Source: Suttonella ornithocola (GTDB taxonomy: Bacteria > Pseudomonadota > Gammaproteobacteria > Cardiobacteriales > Cardiobacteriaceae). Taken from it: DNA of 19,167 nt. The stretch's first letter is position 1; every line of letters begins with the position of its first letter. Positions 1 through 8,939 of the stretch are shown one piece after another. Location of the stretch: contig NZ_LWHB01000180.1 of the NCBI RefSeq assembly GCF_001889065.1, forward strand, positions 1 to 19,167. Direction: 5' to 3'. The translations under genes were made by a program, and so were the position numbers. Under the pieces are notes generated by a model that had not been told where the DNA came from, searched no databases, and was given only the letters and a program-made list of their open reading frames with translations.

Positions 1-251
1 TGTCCATGGACAATGCCGCTTTTCATAAACGCTGTGATATTCAAGCAATCATTGAAGAGCATGGGCATGAGATAGTTTGGTTACCCCCTTATAGTCCAGA
101 CTTAAATCCTATTGAAAAGATGTGGGCTTGGATTAAGCAAATACGCAAAGAATGGCGGATGGATTGTATTGATACTTTATGCTTTTATCTGCTTTGGATT
201 GGGTTGGGCTTTAGATGATTGCACTATATTCTAGTAGCCTTTTACTATAGC
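1..251 (+). mobile_element. IS630-family insertion sequence, 3' part
   Basis: This is the right-hand end of an IS630/Tc1-mariner-type insertion sequence cut by the window edge. It contains the transposase 3' end (stop at 216-218). About ten bases later comes a terminal inverted repeat at 228-249, which reads GTGAAAGGCTACTAGAAT-like (one A for G) on the minus strand and finishes at a TA, as expected for this family's TA target. The same terminus occurs on the two MITEs at 697-814 and 9391-9512. It is inserted in, or abuts, the IS256 transposase remnant that begins at about 250. Confidence 0.75.
3..218 (+). CDS. IS630-family transposase, C-terminal part
   Basis: This is the C-terminal ~71 residues of a DDE transposase, open through the left window edge, so the real start lies outside. 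The diagnostic block is DNAAFHK followed by LPPYSPDLNPIEKMWAWIK, with the second catalytic Asp in DNAAFHK and the third acidic residue in NPIE. The protein ends with an aromatic-rich tail, and the stop codon lies about 10 bases before the terminal repeat, as is normal for IS630 elements. It would catalyse cut-and-paste transposition into TA dinucleotides. Whether the full gene is intact cannot be seen. Confidence 0.85.
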   Translation, partial: SMDNAAFHKRCDIQAIIEEHGHEIVWLPPYSPDLNPIEKMWAWIKQIRKEWRMDCIDTLCFYLLWIGLGFR

Positions 252-696
252 CACATAACGCAAACTGTTACGGATTTGCTGAAGCACACACAGTTGTACC
301 TCAGTATTGGGGAAGATAGCCTGTATCGCTTCAGGAAAACCTTTTAAGCCATCCACACAAGCCATGAGAATATCTTCCACGCCACGGTTATGTAAGTCCG
401 TCAGTACAGAGAGCCAATCGTTTGCCCCTTCGGTTTCCGAGCAGTATAAGCCAATGAGTTCTTTTTTGCCTTCGGTGTTTAAAGCCTGTAGCGTGTAAAG
501 CACTTTATTGACATAACCTCCTTCTTCTTTGACTTTGTAGGGAATGGCATTCAGCCAAACAAAGAGATAAACACTATCGGGTGTTCGAGATTGCCATGCT
601 TTAAGCTGTGGTATGAGTTGATCGGTAATGCTGCTAATGGTGGCTTCAGAGACGTCCAATGAGTAAATCTCAGCGATGTGGTCTTTGATTGCCCTA
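252..696 (-). pseudogene. IS256-family (mutator) transposase remnant, middle part
   Basis: The minus-strand frame is open from about 696 to the IS630 end and encodes the middle ~148 residues of an IS256-family transposase. It includes YRAIKDHIAEIYSLDVS near the start, then GANDWLSVLTDLHNRGVEDI, ACVDGLKGFPEAI (second catalytic Asp retained) and EVQLCVLQQIRNSLRYVA. The usual first catalytic Asp in the LDAI block is Asn here (LNAI). The C-terminal third with the catalytic Glu is missing: the frame runs into the IS630 terminal repeat at ~250 and stops seven codons later. The N-terminal side stops at MITE A. The copy must be inactive. A matching N-terminal piece lies at 9513-9689. Confidence 0.8.
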
Positions 697-814
697 TATA
701 GTGAAAGGCTACTAGAATAGTTACAGTATTAAGATAGATGAATAAAGTAAGCATATGTATTATTACTGGAATAGCAATCTAATTTCTGTGACTCTTTTAT
801 TAACCTTTAACTAT
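697..814 (+). repeat. MITE copy A (~115 bp, IS630-type ends)
   Basis: This is a short non-coding element with imperfect inverted ends of about 29 bp. The left end is TAGTGAAAGGCTACTAGAAT. The right end, read on the other strand, is TAGTTAAAGGTTAATAAAAG; about 23 of 29 positions match across the full ends. A copy about 90% identical lies inverted at 9391-9512. The left terminus is the same as the IS630 right end at 228-249 (21 of 22 bases), so this is most simply a non-autonomous derivative that IS630 transposase could mobilise. No coding frame is shared by the two copies. Confidence 0.7.
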
Positions 815-1158
815 TTATTTATGAAAATTATCTATTCTTGCTGTGCTAATTCTTCTATCTAGGCTAGATTTTGATAGTTTCTCTAGCTATATAAATTTAA
901 AAAACCGTACATAATATGGTAGAATTTTATTCCTAATTGGTAGGTGTTTTTTATGTTAATGATTTATAGTAAGTTTTTAATCATATAAATTCTTTACTTT
1001 AAAAGTACGTTTTATTTTTCTGCATCTCCTACCATGCTCGTATAGTTTTATCAGCAGTAGCTATTTAAAGCGCTTATCTACTCTAGTGCTTGGCTATATC
1101 TATTTTTAATCACAATATATATGCGAAATTTTAATAATTTTTGATAACAGGAGCTTTC
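814..1158. other. AT-rich intergenic region upstream of betT
   Basis: This is 345 bp of very AT-rich sequence with no convincing ORF. It holds a perfect 13-bp palindrome ATCTAGGCTAGAT at 857-869, which could be an operator, and several loose -10-like hexamers (for example TAGAAT near 920 and an ATATAT run near 1115). No promoter can be chosen with confidence. The betT ribosome-binding site CAGGAG is at its right end, six bases before the ATG. Confidence 0.5.
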
Positions 1159-3135
1159 ATGAACCAAACAGTTTCTTCTGATAAGCGCCAAAATGGACTT
1201 AATTCCACGGTGTTTTTTGGCGCAACTATCATAATAGTTGCAGTAACACTCTTTGCTTTCTTCAGTGAAGAACGTGCTTCTGAGCTATTTAATAACTTAC
1301 AAAATCATATTATTGCTTATGCTGGCTGGTTTTATATTGCCGCAGTTGCCGTCTTCTTAATTGTCTCAATTTATCTAGCTTTATCACGCTATGGTAATAT
1401 CAAGCTTGGACCTGACCACTCTTCACCAGATTACGATAACTTCAGCTGGTTTGCGATGTTATTTTCTGCTGGTATGGGCATTGGTTTAATGTTCTATGGT
1501 GTAGCTGAACCGGTTATGCACTTTCTCAATCCACCTAATATTGAAGGGAGAACGGTCGCTGCTGCACGCGATGCAATGAGCCTTACTTTCTTTCATTGGG
1601 GATTGCATGCGTGGGCAATTTATGCCGTTGTTGCTCTAATTTTAGCAGTATTTTCTTTTAGACATAATTTACCATTATCTATGCGCAGCGCACTTTATCC
1701 GCTTATTGGCGATAAAATTTACGGACCGATTGGTGATGCTGTTGATATCTTTGCGATAGTTGGGACACTTTTTGGTGTTGCTACTTCTCTTGGATTAGGG
1801 GTAAACCAAGTTAATGCCGGCTTATCTCACCTGATTCCTTCTATTCCACAAGACACAAATACGCAAATTATCCTTATCATTGCCATTACTTTTTGCGCTA
1901 CCCTTTCTGTTGTTACCGGATTAGATAAAGGCATTAAATTCCTTTCTAACCTAAATATCTTATTTGCCATTTTACTTGTTGGTTTTGTGCTATTTAATGG
2001 CGCAACGGTTTATACCTTACAAGCTTTTATGCAAAATATTGGACAATATCTCTCAACCGTTGTCCGAAAAACTTTTAACTTATACGCTTATACTCCCGAA
2101 AGCGATGCCCAAAAATGGGTAGGTGGTTGGACACTGCTCTATTGGGGCTGGTGGGTATCATGGGCGCCTTTTGTAGGAATGTTTATTGCTCGGGTTTCTC
2201 GTGGTCGCACCATTCGTGAATTTATTACGGGCGTTTTACTGGTTCCAACAGGTTTCACCTTTATCTGGATGACAGTTTTTGGAAACAACGCGATTCACAT
2301 GATTTTAGATCAAGGCATTACCATGCTAGGAGAAGCGGTTTCTACTGATGTTAGCACTGCTTTATTTGCCTTTTTAGAGCAGTTGCCAATGTCTTCTATT
2401 ACTGCACCATTAGCCATGATTATGGTGGTTTTGTTCTTCGTAACTTCTGCGGATTCAGGGTCAATGGTTATTGATACACTGGCAAACAACGGCGCTGAAA
2501 AAACACCTGTTTGGAGCCGTGTGTATTGGGCAAGCCTAGAAGGAATTATTGCGGTTGTTCTATTATTTGCAGGTGGTCTAGGCGCATTACAAACCATGAC
2601 GATTGCAAGCGCACTTCCTTTTGCAATTATTATGATGTTTGCACTTTACGGGCTATTTAAAGTATTAGCGTTAGACTTACAAAAGCAAGATGCGCTCGCT
2701 TTCAATGCTTACCTTCCACAAACAACTGCTGGAACCGATTGGCGCGAACGCCTCCGTACCATTACAGAATATCCAAATGAAGAAAAAGTACGACATTATA
2801 TTGAAACAACCGTCCGTCCAACTTTGGAAGAAATCGCACAAGAAATGCGAAAAAATGATGCTGGAGAGGTCATAATTAGCCAGTTAGAAAATGGCGGCTT
2901 ACGTTTTCATGTTGAGCATGGAAAAGCCCATGATTTTTACTATGATGTACTCAATGTTGAAATCACCGCTCCAGCTTTTGAAGAAGGACAACCAGAAACC
3001 TATGCAGGCGCTGAAGTACATCTCTTCGAAGGTGGACAAGGTTATGACATTATGGGTTGGTCAAAAGAAGCTATTATTAATGATCTTTTAAACCAATATC
3101 ATAAACATATCCACTTTTTACACAATATTGCATAG
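1159..3135 (+). CDS. betT: BCCT-family choline transporter, BetT type
   Basis: This 658-aa inner-membrane transporter belongs to the betaine/choline/carnitine family, whose members bring in quaternary ammonium osmoprotectants or precursors on a sodium or proton gradient. Visible family marks are GMGIGLMFYGVAEPV (about residues 105-119) and the aromatic signature WTLLYWGWWVSWAPFVG followed by ISRGRTIREF-like SRGRTIREF (about 323-352), among about 12 hydrophobic segments. A long soluble C-terminal region (from ~508) ends EVHLFEGGQGYDIMGWSK and QYHKHIHFLH, typical of BetT, where this tail senses osmotic stress. The length is close to E. coli BetT. I chose ATG 1159 because CAGGAG lies six bases upstream; an upstream TTG at 1141 has no such site. 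No betAB or betI is in the window, so choline as substrate is inferred from the family. Confidence 0.85.
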   Translation: MNQTVSSDKRQNGLNSTVFFGATIIIVAVTLFAFFSEERASELFNNLQNHIIAYAGWFYIAAVAVFLIVSIYLALSRYGNIKLGPDHSSPDYDNFSWFAMLFSAGMGIGLMFYGVAEPVMHFLNPPNIEGRTVAAARDAMSLTFFHWGLHAWAIYAVVALILAVFSFRHNLPLSMRSALYPLIGDKIYGPIGDAVDIFAIVGTLFGVATSLGLGVNQVNAGLSHLIPSIPQDTNTQIILIIAITFCATLSVVTGLDKGIKFLSNLNILFAILLVGFVLFNGATVYTLQAFMQNIGQYLSTVVRKTFNLYAYTPESDAQKWVGGWTLLYWGWWVSWAPFVGMFIARVSRGRTIREFITGVLLVPTGFTFIWMTVFGNNAIHMILDQGITMLGEAVSTDVSTALFAFLEQLPMSSITAPLAMIMVVLFFVTSADSGSMVIDTLANNGAEKTPVWSRVYWASLEGIIAVVLLFAGGLGALQTMTIASALPFAIIMMFALYGLFKVLALDLQKQDALAFNAYLPQTTAGTDWRERLRTITEYPNEEKVRHYIETTVRPTLEEIAQEMRKNDAGEVIISQLENGGLRFHVEHGKAHDFYYDVLNVEITAPAFEEGQPETYAGAEVHLFEGGQGYDIMGWSKEAIINDLLNQYHKHIHFLHNIA

Positions 3136-3139
3136 CGTC

Positions 3140-3199
3140 GTAAAAGTTATTAAATAAACTTTTACCAATATAAAAGCCGCCTTTTGAGGGCGGCTTTTT
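3140..3199. terminator. Shared bidirectional terminator after betT
   Basis: A strong stem, AAAAGCCGCC / GGCGGCTTTT (3172-3181 with 3189-3198, 7-base loop), is followed by T residues on the plus strand and preceded by an A run that serves as the T run on the minus strand. It therefore suits both convergent genes, betT and the dehydrogenase ending at 3222. Just before it lies a second perfect 9-bp hairpin, GTAAAAGTT / AACTTTTAC (3140-3148 with 3157-3165). Confidence 0.85.
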
Positions 3200-3221
3200 A
3201 GCTTTAAATTGAGCAATGAGT

Positions 3222-4415
3222 TTATGAAAGCGCTTTCACTTCCCAAGGTAATCCATATTTTGCTAATACCTCTAAGAATGGATCAGGGTCGAATTGTTCC
3301 ATATTAAATACCCCTTCACCGCGCCATTGATTTTCAAGTATCATTTTTGCGCCAACCATCGCAGGAACACCAGTGGTATAAGAAATTGCTTGTGAACCTA
3401 CTTCTTGATAGCAGGCTTCATGGTCGCAAATATTATAGATATATACCGTTTTTTCCTGACCGTCTTTTAAGCCTTTTGCGACACAGCCGATACAGGTTTT
3501 GCCTTTGGTACGAGGACCAAGAGAAGCAGGATCAGGTAGAACCGCTTTTAAGAATTGAATAGGAATAATTTCTTTGCCTTCAAAAATTACTGGCTCAATT
3601 CCTGTCATTCCAACATTTTCCAACACTTTTAAGTGATTTAAATAATTATCAGAGAAAGTCATCCAAAAACGCGCTTTTTTAATCTCTGGAAAATGTTTCA
3701 CTAAAGATTCTAGCTCTTCGTGATACATCATATAGATGTTTTTCTCGCCAATCCCAGCCGGAAAATCAAACACTTGTTTATTGGATAAAGCTGGTGTCGT
3801 TACCCACTTGCCATTTTCCCAATGTCGCGCATCAGCGGTTACTTCGCGAATATTGATTTCGGGATTAAAATTGGTTGCAAATGGCAAACCATGATCACCC
3901 GCATTAGCATCAATAATATCGAGTTCGTGAATTTCATCAAGCAAATGCTTTTTGATATAAGCCGTGAAAACATTGGTAACGCCAGGGTCGAATCCACTAC
4001 CAAGCAATGCCATAATCCCTTTATCTTTGAAGCGATCTTGGTATGCCCATTGCCATTTATATTCAAATTTTGCTTCTTCTGGCGGCTCATAATTTGCTGT
4101 ATCGAGATAATCCACGCCAGTCGCTAAACAAGCATCCATAATATGCAAATCTTGATACGGTAGTGCAATATTCATGACTAAATCAGGTTTAACCTTTTCA
4201 ATCAATTCAATCATTTCACCGACATTATCGGCGTCTACTTCATAAGTTTTTACCTCAACGCCGTATTTTGCTTTTACTGCATCAGCAATCGCATTACATT
4301 TTTTAAGTGTACGACTTGCTAAAGTAATTTGCTGAAAAGTTTCTTTTGCTTCAGCACATTTGTGTACCACAACATTTGATACTCCACCTGCGCCAATAAT
4401 TAAAACATGAGACAT
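3222..4415 (-). CDS. Saccharopine dehydrogenase-family protein, probable carboxynorspermidine synthase
   Basis: This 397-aa cytosolic oxidoreductase has an N-terminal Rossmann fold (VLIIGAGGVSNVVVHK, residues 4-19) and the saccharopine dehydrogenase-like body: GVDYLDTANYE, LLGSGFDPGVTNVF, DANAGDHGLPFATNFNPE and a late Cys-containing stretch CIGCVAKG...CDHEAC. These match carboxynorspermidine/carboxyspermidine dehydrogenase, which makes carboxy(nor)spermidine from aspartate semialdehyde and diaminopropane or putrescine with NADPH. That is the first step of the alternative spermidine pathway. The start has GAGGAA before the ATG. The decarboxylase partner (NspC) is not next to it. The gene lies 24 bp downstream of a small membrane-protein gene on the same strand and ends at the shared terminator. 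A lysine-pathway saccharopine dehydrogenase is the less likely alternative. Confidence 0.8.
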   Translation of the reverse strand: MSHVLIIGAGGVSNVVVHKCAEAKETFQQITLASRTLKKCNAIADAVKAKYGVEVKTYEVDADNVGEMIELIEKVKPDLVMNIALPYQDLHIMDACLATGVDYLDTANYEPPEEAKFEYKWQWAYQDRFKDKGIMALLGSGFDPGVTNVFTAYIKKHLLDEIHELDIIDANAGDHGLPFATNFNPEINIREVTADARHWENGKWVTTPALSNKQVFDFPAGIGEKNIYMMYHEELESLVKHFPEIKKARFWMTFSDNYLNHLKVLENVGMTGIEPVIFEGKEIIPIQFLKAVLPDPASLGPRTKGKTCIGCVAKGLKDGQEKTVYIYNICDHEACYQEVGSQAISYTTGVPAMVGAKMILENQWRGEGVFNMEQFDPDPFLEVLAKYGLPWEVKALS

Positions 4416-4439
4416 ATCAGTTCCTCTTTTTCCAAAAAA

Positions 4440-4919
4440 TTATTCAAGATGCGTGCGAATCTGTGCAACAATCTCTTCTGTTTGTCCTTTCAAAAGAGAC
4501 AAAGGTAATTCCACACTTGCATCCATTTCAAAATTACGTGGTATTGGTTCACCTAAAACAGGCTCTGAAGAAAATTGCGCACCGCCAGAATATCGCAAAA
4601 TTACACGTTCTTCTTCAAAAACACTTTCCATCACACTTTCCCAAAATAAAAATCCTTGTTCCTCGCCAAAAGCCCATTCTATCCCACGCTCACTCAAGAC
4701 TAAACCTTTTGCATGCGGAGAAAAAAGTGCAAGTGTCGCTTTTACTAAGGGAAACAAAAACAAAAAAACTATCACCGAATAAAACACACTCACAGGCGTC
4801 AAATGCGGTTTCACCCAAAGCCGTATCCAAATAAAAATAAATAAAAACAAGAAGAAAATGAGGCTTTGAAACAAAATACGCCATCTTGCCTGTGGTTTTA
4901 AATGATAGACTTTTCTCAC
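4440..4919 (-). CDS. Hypothetical membrane protein with two TM segments
   Basis: This is a 159-aa protein I do not recognise. Two hydrophobic segments at about residues 15-34 and 43-66 form a hairpin. They are followed by a soluble ~90-residue tail with alternating beta-like stretches (GIEWAFGEEQGFLFWESV, ERVILRYSGG) that resembles small bacterial PH-like domain proteins; that resemblance is only an impression. Translation appears to begin at GTG (4917-4919), with GGAGG ten bases upstream. It is 24 bp upstream of the dehydrogenase gene and probably co-transcribed with it. Confidence 0.6.
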   Translation of the reverse strand: MRKVYHLKPQARWRILFQSLIFFLFLFIFIWIRLWVKPHLTPVSVFYSVIVFLFLFPLVKATLALFSPHAKGLVLSERGIEWAFGEEQGFLFWESVMESVFEEERVILRYSGGAQFSSEPVLGEPIPRNFEMDASVELPLSLLKGQTEEIVAQIRTHLE

Positions 4920-4995
4920 CTAAAACTTTCCTCCGCTACATTAAAGCGAGATTTACATTCTAACCAACCCCCTATCTCATACCAAATCGCTTTCC

Positions 4996-5817
4996 TTACC
5001 AGTCGGCAAAAATATGACGTGTCGCAGAGAATGCCCAAGCCGTTGATAACGGCCAAAACCACAACAAAGCCAAAATAAATACCACCATGCCAACTAAAGA
5101 GGATAACGTCGCAAATGCACCAATAACCATCAATCCAGCACTAATGAGCATAACGCAATAAACGCTTAATACCGTTAACGGCAGAAAATTATTTAGCGTC
5201 CCATACCATTGCAACTTAAACGCTTGTGGAAACGGTAATTGCGAAAAATCTGTCATTAAAGGCACTAATGCCCAACTCAATAAAATAACGACACTCTGCA
5301 TACCTACGGCATATACCGTATAAGCCAATAAAATGGTTTGATTGACAATGACTTGGTTATTTTCGGTAATCTCTATGACGGGTGTGGGGAAAAGTTGCCA
5401 CTCTAAAATCTTAAATCCTAACTGCATTAACAATAAAAACCCAACTAAATGCCAAAATGCTGTAAAACGCCATGTTTTCGTTAATTGCCAAAAAACTTGC
5501 ATAGTTGGCTTTTTCCCGATTGCTAACTGTTGGCAAAGTCTTAACAAACCATTTTGTGCCAAAATACTAGCGATAATAATGCCAAGCATCTGAGCTGCCA
5601 TTGCCAAAACTTTTCCGCCCGGTAAAAAAACAAACAATGCTGCTAAGATTTCTCCGGCTAATAAACCGGCTAACATCACTAACATAACGCATAAAGAAGC
5701 CCCCGACCATAAGCCTGGCGCTACGCGTAACATCTTCAACCCATCTTTAAACCATACACCAGCGTCTTTTGAAGAACACTTTTCAGGACTAGATAACAAT
5801 ACTATTTTTTCGTTCAC
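4996..5817 (-). CDS. BPSS1780-like multi-pass membrane protein
   Basis: This is a ~273-aa integral membrane protein with about six hydrophobic segments. The N-terminal part, GVWFKDGLKMLRVAPGLW, is followed by a membrane segment, the typical opening of the BPSS1780/YciC-like family, whose function is unknown. I chose GTG at 5815-5817 because AAAGGA lies six bases upstream. The alternative TTG at 5854-5856 would add 13 residues but has no clear ribosome-binding site. The gene is divergent from the mechanosensitive channel gene, with an 87-bp shared upstream region. It could be first in an operon with the two genes that follow on the minus strand. Confidence 0.65.
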   Translation of the reverse strand: MNEKIVLLSSPEKCSSKDAGVWFKDGLKMLRVAPGLWSGASLCVMLVMLAGLLAGEILAALFVFLPGGKVLAMAAQMLGIIIASILAQNGLLRLCQQLAIGKKPTMQVFWQLTKTWRFTAFWHLVGFLLLMQLGFKILEWQLFPTPVIEITENNQVIVNQTILLAYTVYAVGMQSVVILLSWALVPLMTDFSQLPFPQAFKLQWYGTLNNFLPLTVLSVYCVMLISAGLMVIGAFATLSSLVGMVVFILALLWFWPLSTAWAFSATRHIFADW

Positions 5818-5904
5818 ATCATATCCTTTATATAAAATCTTCTCTTGAGCCGACAAGCCACAAAAAGATTCGGTAGAATAGCACTTTTTACGCGCTATCG
5901 CCCA

Positions 5905-8900
5905 ATGTTACACCGCATTCTACTGTTATTATTCTGCTTAATCAGCCAAAATTTATTCGCTCAGCCAGCATTACCCCCACTCTCATCCGAAATTATTGAG
6001 ATTAATATCAATAAATTAAGAGAAGATAACAGTCGACGTAGTCAAAGTATTCATACCCTACAAGAGCAACTCTCTCATTCTTTACCAGCTGAGCGTAAAA
6101 TCAAACAAGATGATTTAAGCGAAGTTCGTGTTGCGCTTGACCAAATCCAACAGTCCATTGATACCCTTTCAGGGCAAATTACTGACTCACAAAATCGATT
6201 AAGTAATACCCAAAATCAATGCGATGCCTTAAATGCGCGGCTACAAAAATTAGCCAATCCCATGGCAAACAATCCCCCTTCTGAACTAAACGATAGCGTT
6301 CATGAACAATTTTCACAGTGTCAAAAACAAGTCATCGCCTTAGGCACCCAACTCACCTTACAAAAAAGCGCATTACAGCTGATGCAAAAACAACAAAAAT
6401 TGCGTGAAATTCAATATCAACGCTATAACGATCGATTTTTAGAAACCAGTGTCGAAACCGATAATACCGACGAAGATCTACAAGCACGATTAAAACAATT
6501 ACAAAACGATCGAGAACGACTCAGTAACGAACTAAAAAAGCCTAATAAAGACCGCAGTGAACGCTTTAATCAAAACATCGCGCTTGCCATTGTTGGCAAA
6601 CAAATCTTTATCACTACTTTGCATCAAGACTTTCAAACCATTGAACGTCGCCTGCAAGAATTACAGTTTGCCGATATTACCAGCGTTTCCTATGAACGTA
6701 TCTTAGCCGTACAAGATGAAATTAGCGGATTTGAAGCTCGCCTGCTAACCATGAAAGAACAGCTAAACAGCAATATGGAATTTATCAGTCAACAATATGG
6801 CTTATATGCTCGTCAACAAGGAGACAAAATTCCTGTTAACATTCAAAATCGTTACAATATTTTACAAACCAGCGCAGGAAATTTCACTCAAAGCCTAAAT
6901 AACGCCATGGAAGCTTTGACGCTTATGCATAAAAGCGTTGACGCACAATTTACCGCACTCTCTAAAAGCTATATACAAAAGCGATATAACTTTGGTGGTT
7001 CTTGGCAACGCCTTCCTAGCATCTTTGAGCGCCAACTATCTGCGCTATCAACCTTTATTGGACAATATAGCGTATCCTTCAAAGCTCTACAACAAGCGAT
7101 CTTAAGCTTAAACTCCACGCGAATACTTTGGCTAATCGGTATTTCAATTACTGTTGCCCTCATTACCTTTTGGCTTGTCGGCTACGCTAGCAAGCTGGTT
7201 ACAAAAACCTTAAATCGCAAACGACTTTCTTTCTCTACGCGATTGATTATTTTTCTCTTTGCAATGACCAAATACAACCTACCGTATATTGGTTTACTCA
7301 TTTTGCTTGGGATTATCATTTACCTAACCAAGCTGCCCTCGCCCGGTGCCAATCTAATTTTACTCATTCCCATATTCATCCTTCTTATTAGCATTCCCCA
7401 CTTTACCATTCACTTACTCAAGCATAGTCAACTACTAGATAGTGCAGATAACCGTAAACTTGCTCGCCCCGTAACCATTTCAGCCGCCATTGGCGGTATC
7501 TTATTAGCCTGTGTTTTTATGGCAGAATGGATTTTAACTGACCCTATCGTTATTGATGCTTTTCGTTGGTTATATGGTGTTTACATTCTAATCATTAGCT
7601 ATCCGCTATGGCAAATGCTTCGTAAAATGCGGCTATTTCTAGATGAACACTACACCGACCACTATACCTACAGCATCTTACGAAGCATCATTGGGCTTAT
7701 TCCGATTGGTTTTTTACTCTTTGGTGCGGCAAGTGTCTTGGGATATCTCAATTTTGCATGGCTTAGCGCGCGTTATCTGCTTACCACCTTGCTTTATACC
7801 TTAATATGGATCGGCTTTCTTGGACTCATCAAAGATCTTTCATTAACAGCTAAACGACTCGCTTTAACCCGTACAAACAATAGCGTCTTTTGGGCACAAG
7901 ACGTTATCAACCCCATACATGCCATCTTACGCTATGGCAGCTTAATTGGGCTTATCTACGCGCTACTTTATACCTTTGAATGGAATGCCAATACCCCTAT
8001 TATTGCAGAGCTTCTCAACCTGCTACACAAGCCCTTATTCGGCAGTAGTGCCAACGACAAACAATTCACTCTCATGAACCTATTACTCATGGGACTACTT
8101 ATCTATATCGTCTTCCGCACAGGTATTTGGATTAAATCCCTTTGCTATCGTTGGATATATGCGAAAGTTGCAGATACTGGCGTTCGCAACTCACTCGCTG
8201 TTTTCAGCCAATATGCCGTCGTTACCTTTGGATTTCTATTTGCTCTACGCATTATTGGTATTGACCTTACCGCCTTTACCGTCTTTGCTGGGGCGCTCGG
8301 TGTGGGAATTGGTTTTGGTTTGCAAACCATTGCCAACAACTTCATCAGCGGTATCTTACTACTGATTGAAAGACCGCTTAGAAACGGCGATATCATAACT
8401 GCCGGCGGTTATGATGGTACCGTTGAGCGCATTGGTATGCGCACCCTAACCATGACCACCTTTAATAACGAAAGCATCATTTTGCCTAACTCCGACTTTG
8501 TTACCTCTGCTTTTCGCAACTGGTCGCATTCAGACCCCATTATTCGCGTCATCCTTTACTTTGATGTCATGGCACAATACGATCCACAACAAGTAGAAAG
8601 AGAGCTACTTGCAGGACTTAGACAACTTGTTGAAAAAGATATTATTTGCGACCAACCGCCAGATTTTATTCCCGGTGTCTTTGCTTGGAACTATAGCGAG
8701 CGTGGAATGACTTATCGCGTACAATACTACGTCAATCTCGACACGCATGACTATCTTGGCGCACGACATAAAGTCATCCGCACCCTATGGCAGACCTGTC
8801 GTGACCATGGAATTGAGATTGCTTATCCACGCACTAACCTTCACTTTCCAGATAGCTCGGAAGAATTTGGACAAATCGTACGCACATCTACCCATCAAAA

Positions 8901-8925
8901 CCTTAAAAACATTCCTAACTTTTAA
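5905..8925 (+). CDS. Large mechanosensitive channel, MscK/MscM type
   Basis: This ~1006-aa inner-membrane protein should open under membrane tension and release solutes on hypo-osmotic shock. A signal peptide (MLHRILLLLFCLISQNLFA, cut before QPALPPL) precedes a ~380-residue periplasmic coiled-coil region rich in Gln, Leu and charged residues (MscS-porin-like). About ten membrane segments follow at roughly residues 405-800. The MscS pore helix and beta domain are at about 790-870 (FAGALGVGIGFGLQTIANNF, ERPLRNGDII, TFNNESIILPNSDF). The length suits MscK (1120 aa) or MscM. I chose ATG 5905 because it starts the signal peptide directly; the upstream TTG at 5845 would add 20 polar residues before it. 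Together with betT, the block looks tuned to osmotic adaptation. Confidence 0.88.
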   Translation: MLHRILLLLFCLISQNLFAQPALPPLSSEIIEININKLREDNSRRSQSIHTLQEQLSHSLPAERKIKQDDLSEVRVALDQIQQSIDTLSGQITDSQNRLSNTQNQCDALNARLQKLANPMANNPPSELNDSVHEQFSQCQKQVIALGTQLTLQKSALQLMQKQQKLREIQYQRYNDRFLETSVETDNTDEDLQARLKQLQNDRERLSNELKKPNKDRSERFNQNIALAIVGKQIFITTLHQDFQTIERRLQELQFADITSVSYERILAVQDEISGFEARLLTMKEQLNSNMEFISQQYGLYARQQGDKIPVNIQNRYNILQTSAGNFTQSLNNAMEALTLMHKSVDAQFTALSKSYIQKRYNFGGSWQRLPSIFERQLSALSTFIGQYSVSFKALQQAILSLNSTRILWLIGISITVALITFWLVGYASKLVTKTLNRKRLSFSTRLIIFLFAMTKYNLPYIGLLILLGIIIYLTKLPSPGANLILLIPIFILLISIPHFTIHLLKHSQLLDSADNRKLARPVTISAAIGGILLACVFMAEWILTDPIVIDAFRWLYGVYILIISYPLWQMLRKMRLFLDEHYTDHYTYSILRSIIGLIPIGFLLFGAASVLGYLNFAWLSARYLLTTLLYTLIWIGFLGLIKDLSLTAKRLALTRTNNSVFWAQDVINPIHAILRYGSLIGLIYALLYTFEWNANTPIIAELLNLLHKPLFGSSANDKQFTLMNLLLMGLLIYIVFRTGIWIKSLCYRWIYAKVADTGVRNSLAVFSQYAVVTFGFLFALRIIGIDLTAFTVFAGALGVGIGFGLQTIANNFISGILLLIERPLRNGDIITAGGYDGTVERIGMRTLTMTTFNNESIILPNSDFVTSAFRNWSHSDPIIRVILYFDVMAQYDPQQVERELLAGLRQLVEKDIICDQPPDFIPGVFAWNYSERGMTYRVQYYVNLDTHDYLGARHKVIRTLWQTCRDHGIEIAYPRTNLHFPDSSEEFGQIVRTSTHQNLKNIPNF

Positions 8926-8939
8926 CCACTGGAATCAAT

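Noticed and set aside
1141..1158. Alternative upstream TTG start for betT
   Set aside because: There is no ribosome-binding site before it, while ATG 1159 has CAGGAG at ideal spacing.
4453..4834. Two overlapping plus-strand ORFs of 109 and 123 codons
   Set aside because: They are antisense to the 159-aa membrane protein gene, low in hydrophobic structure and without ribosome-binding sites.
5845..5904. TTG 5845 as start of the mechanosensitive channel
   Set aside because: It would put 20 polar residues before a clean signal peptide that begins at ATG 5905.
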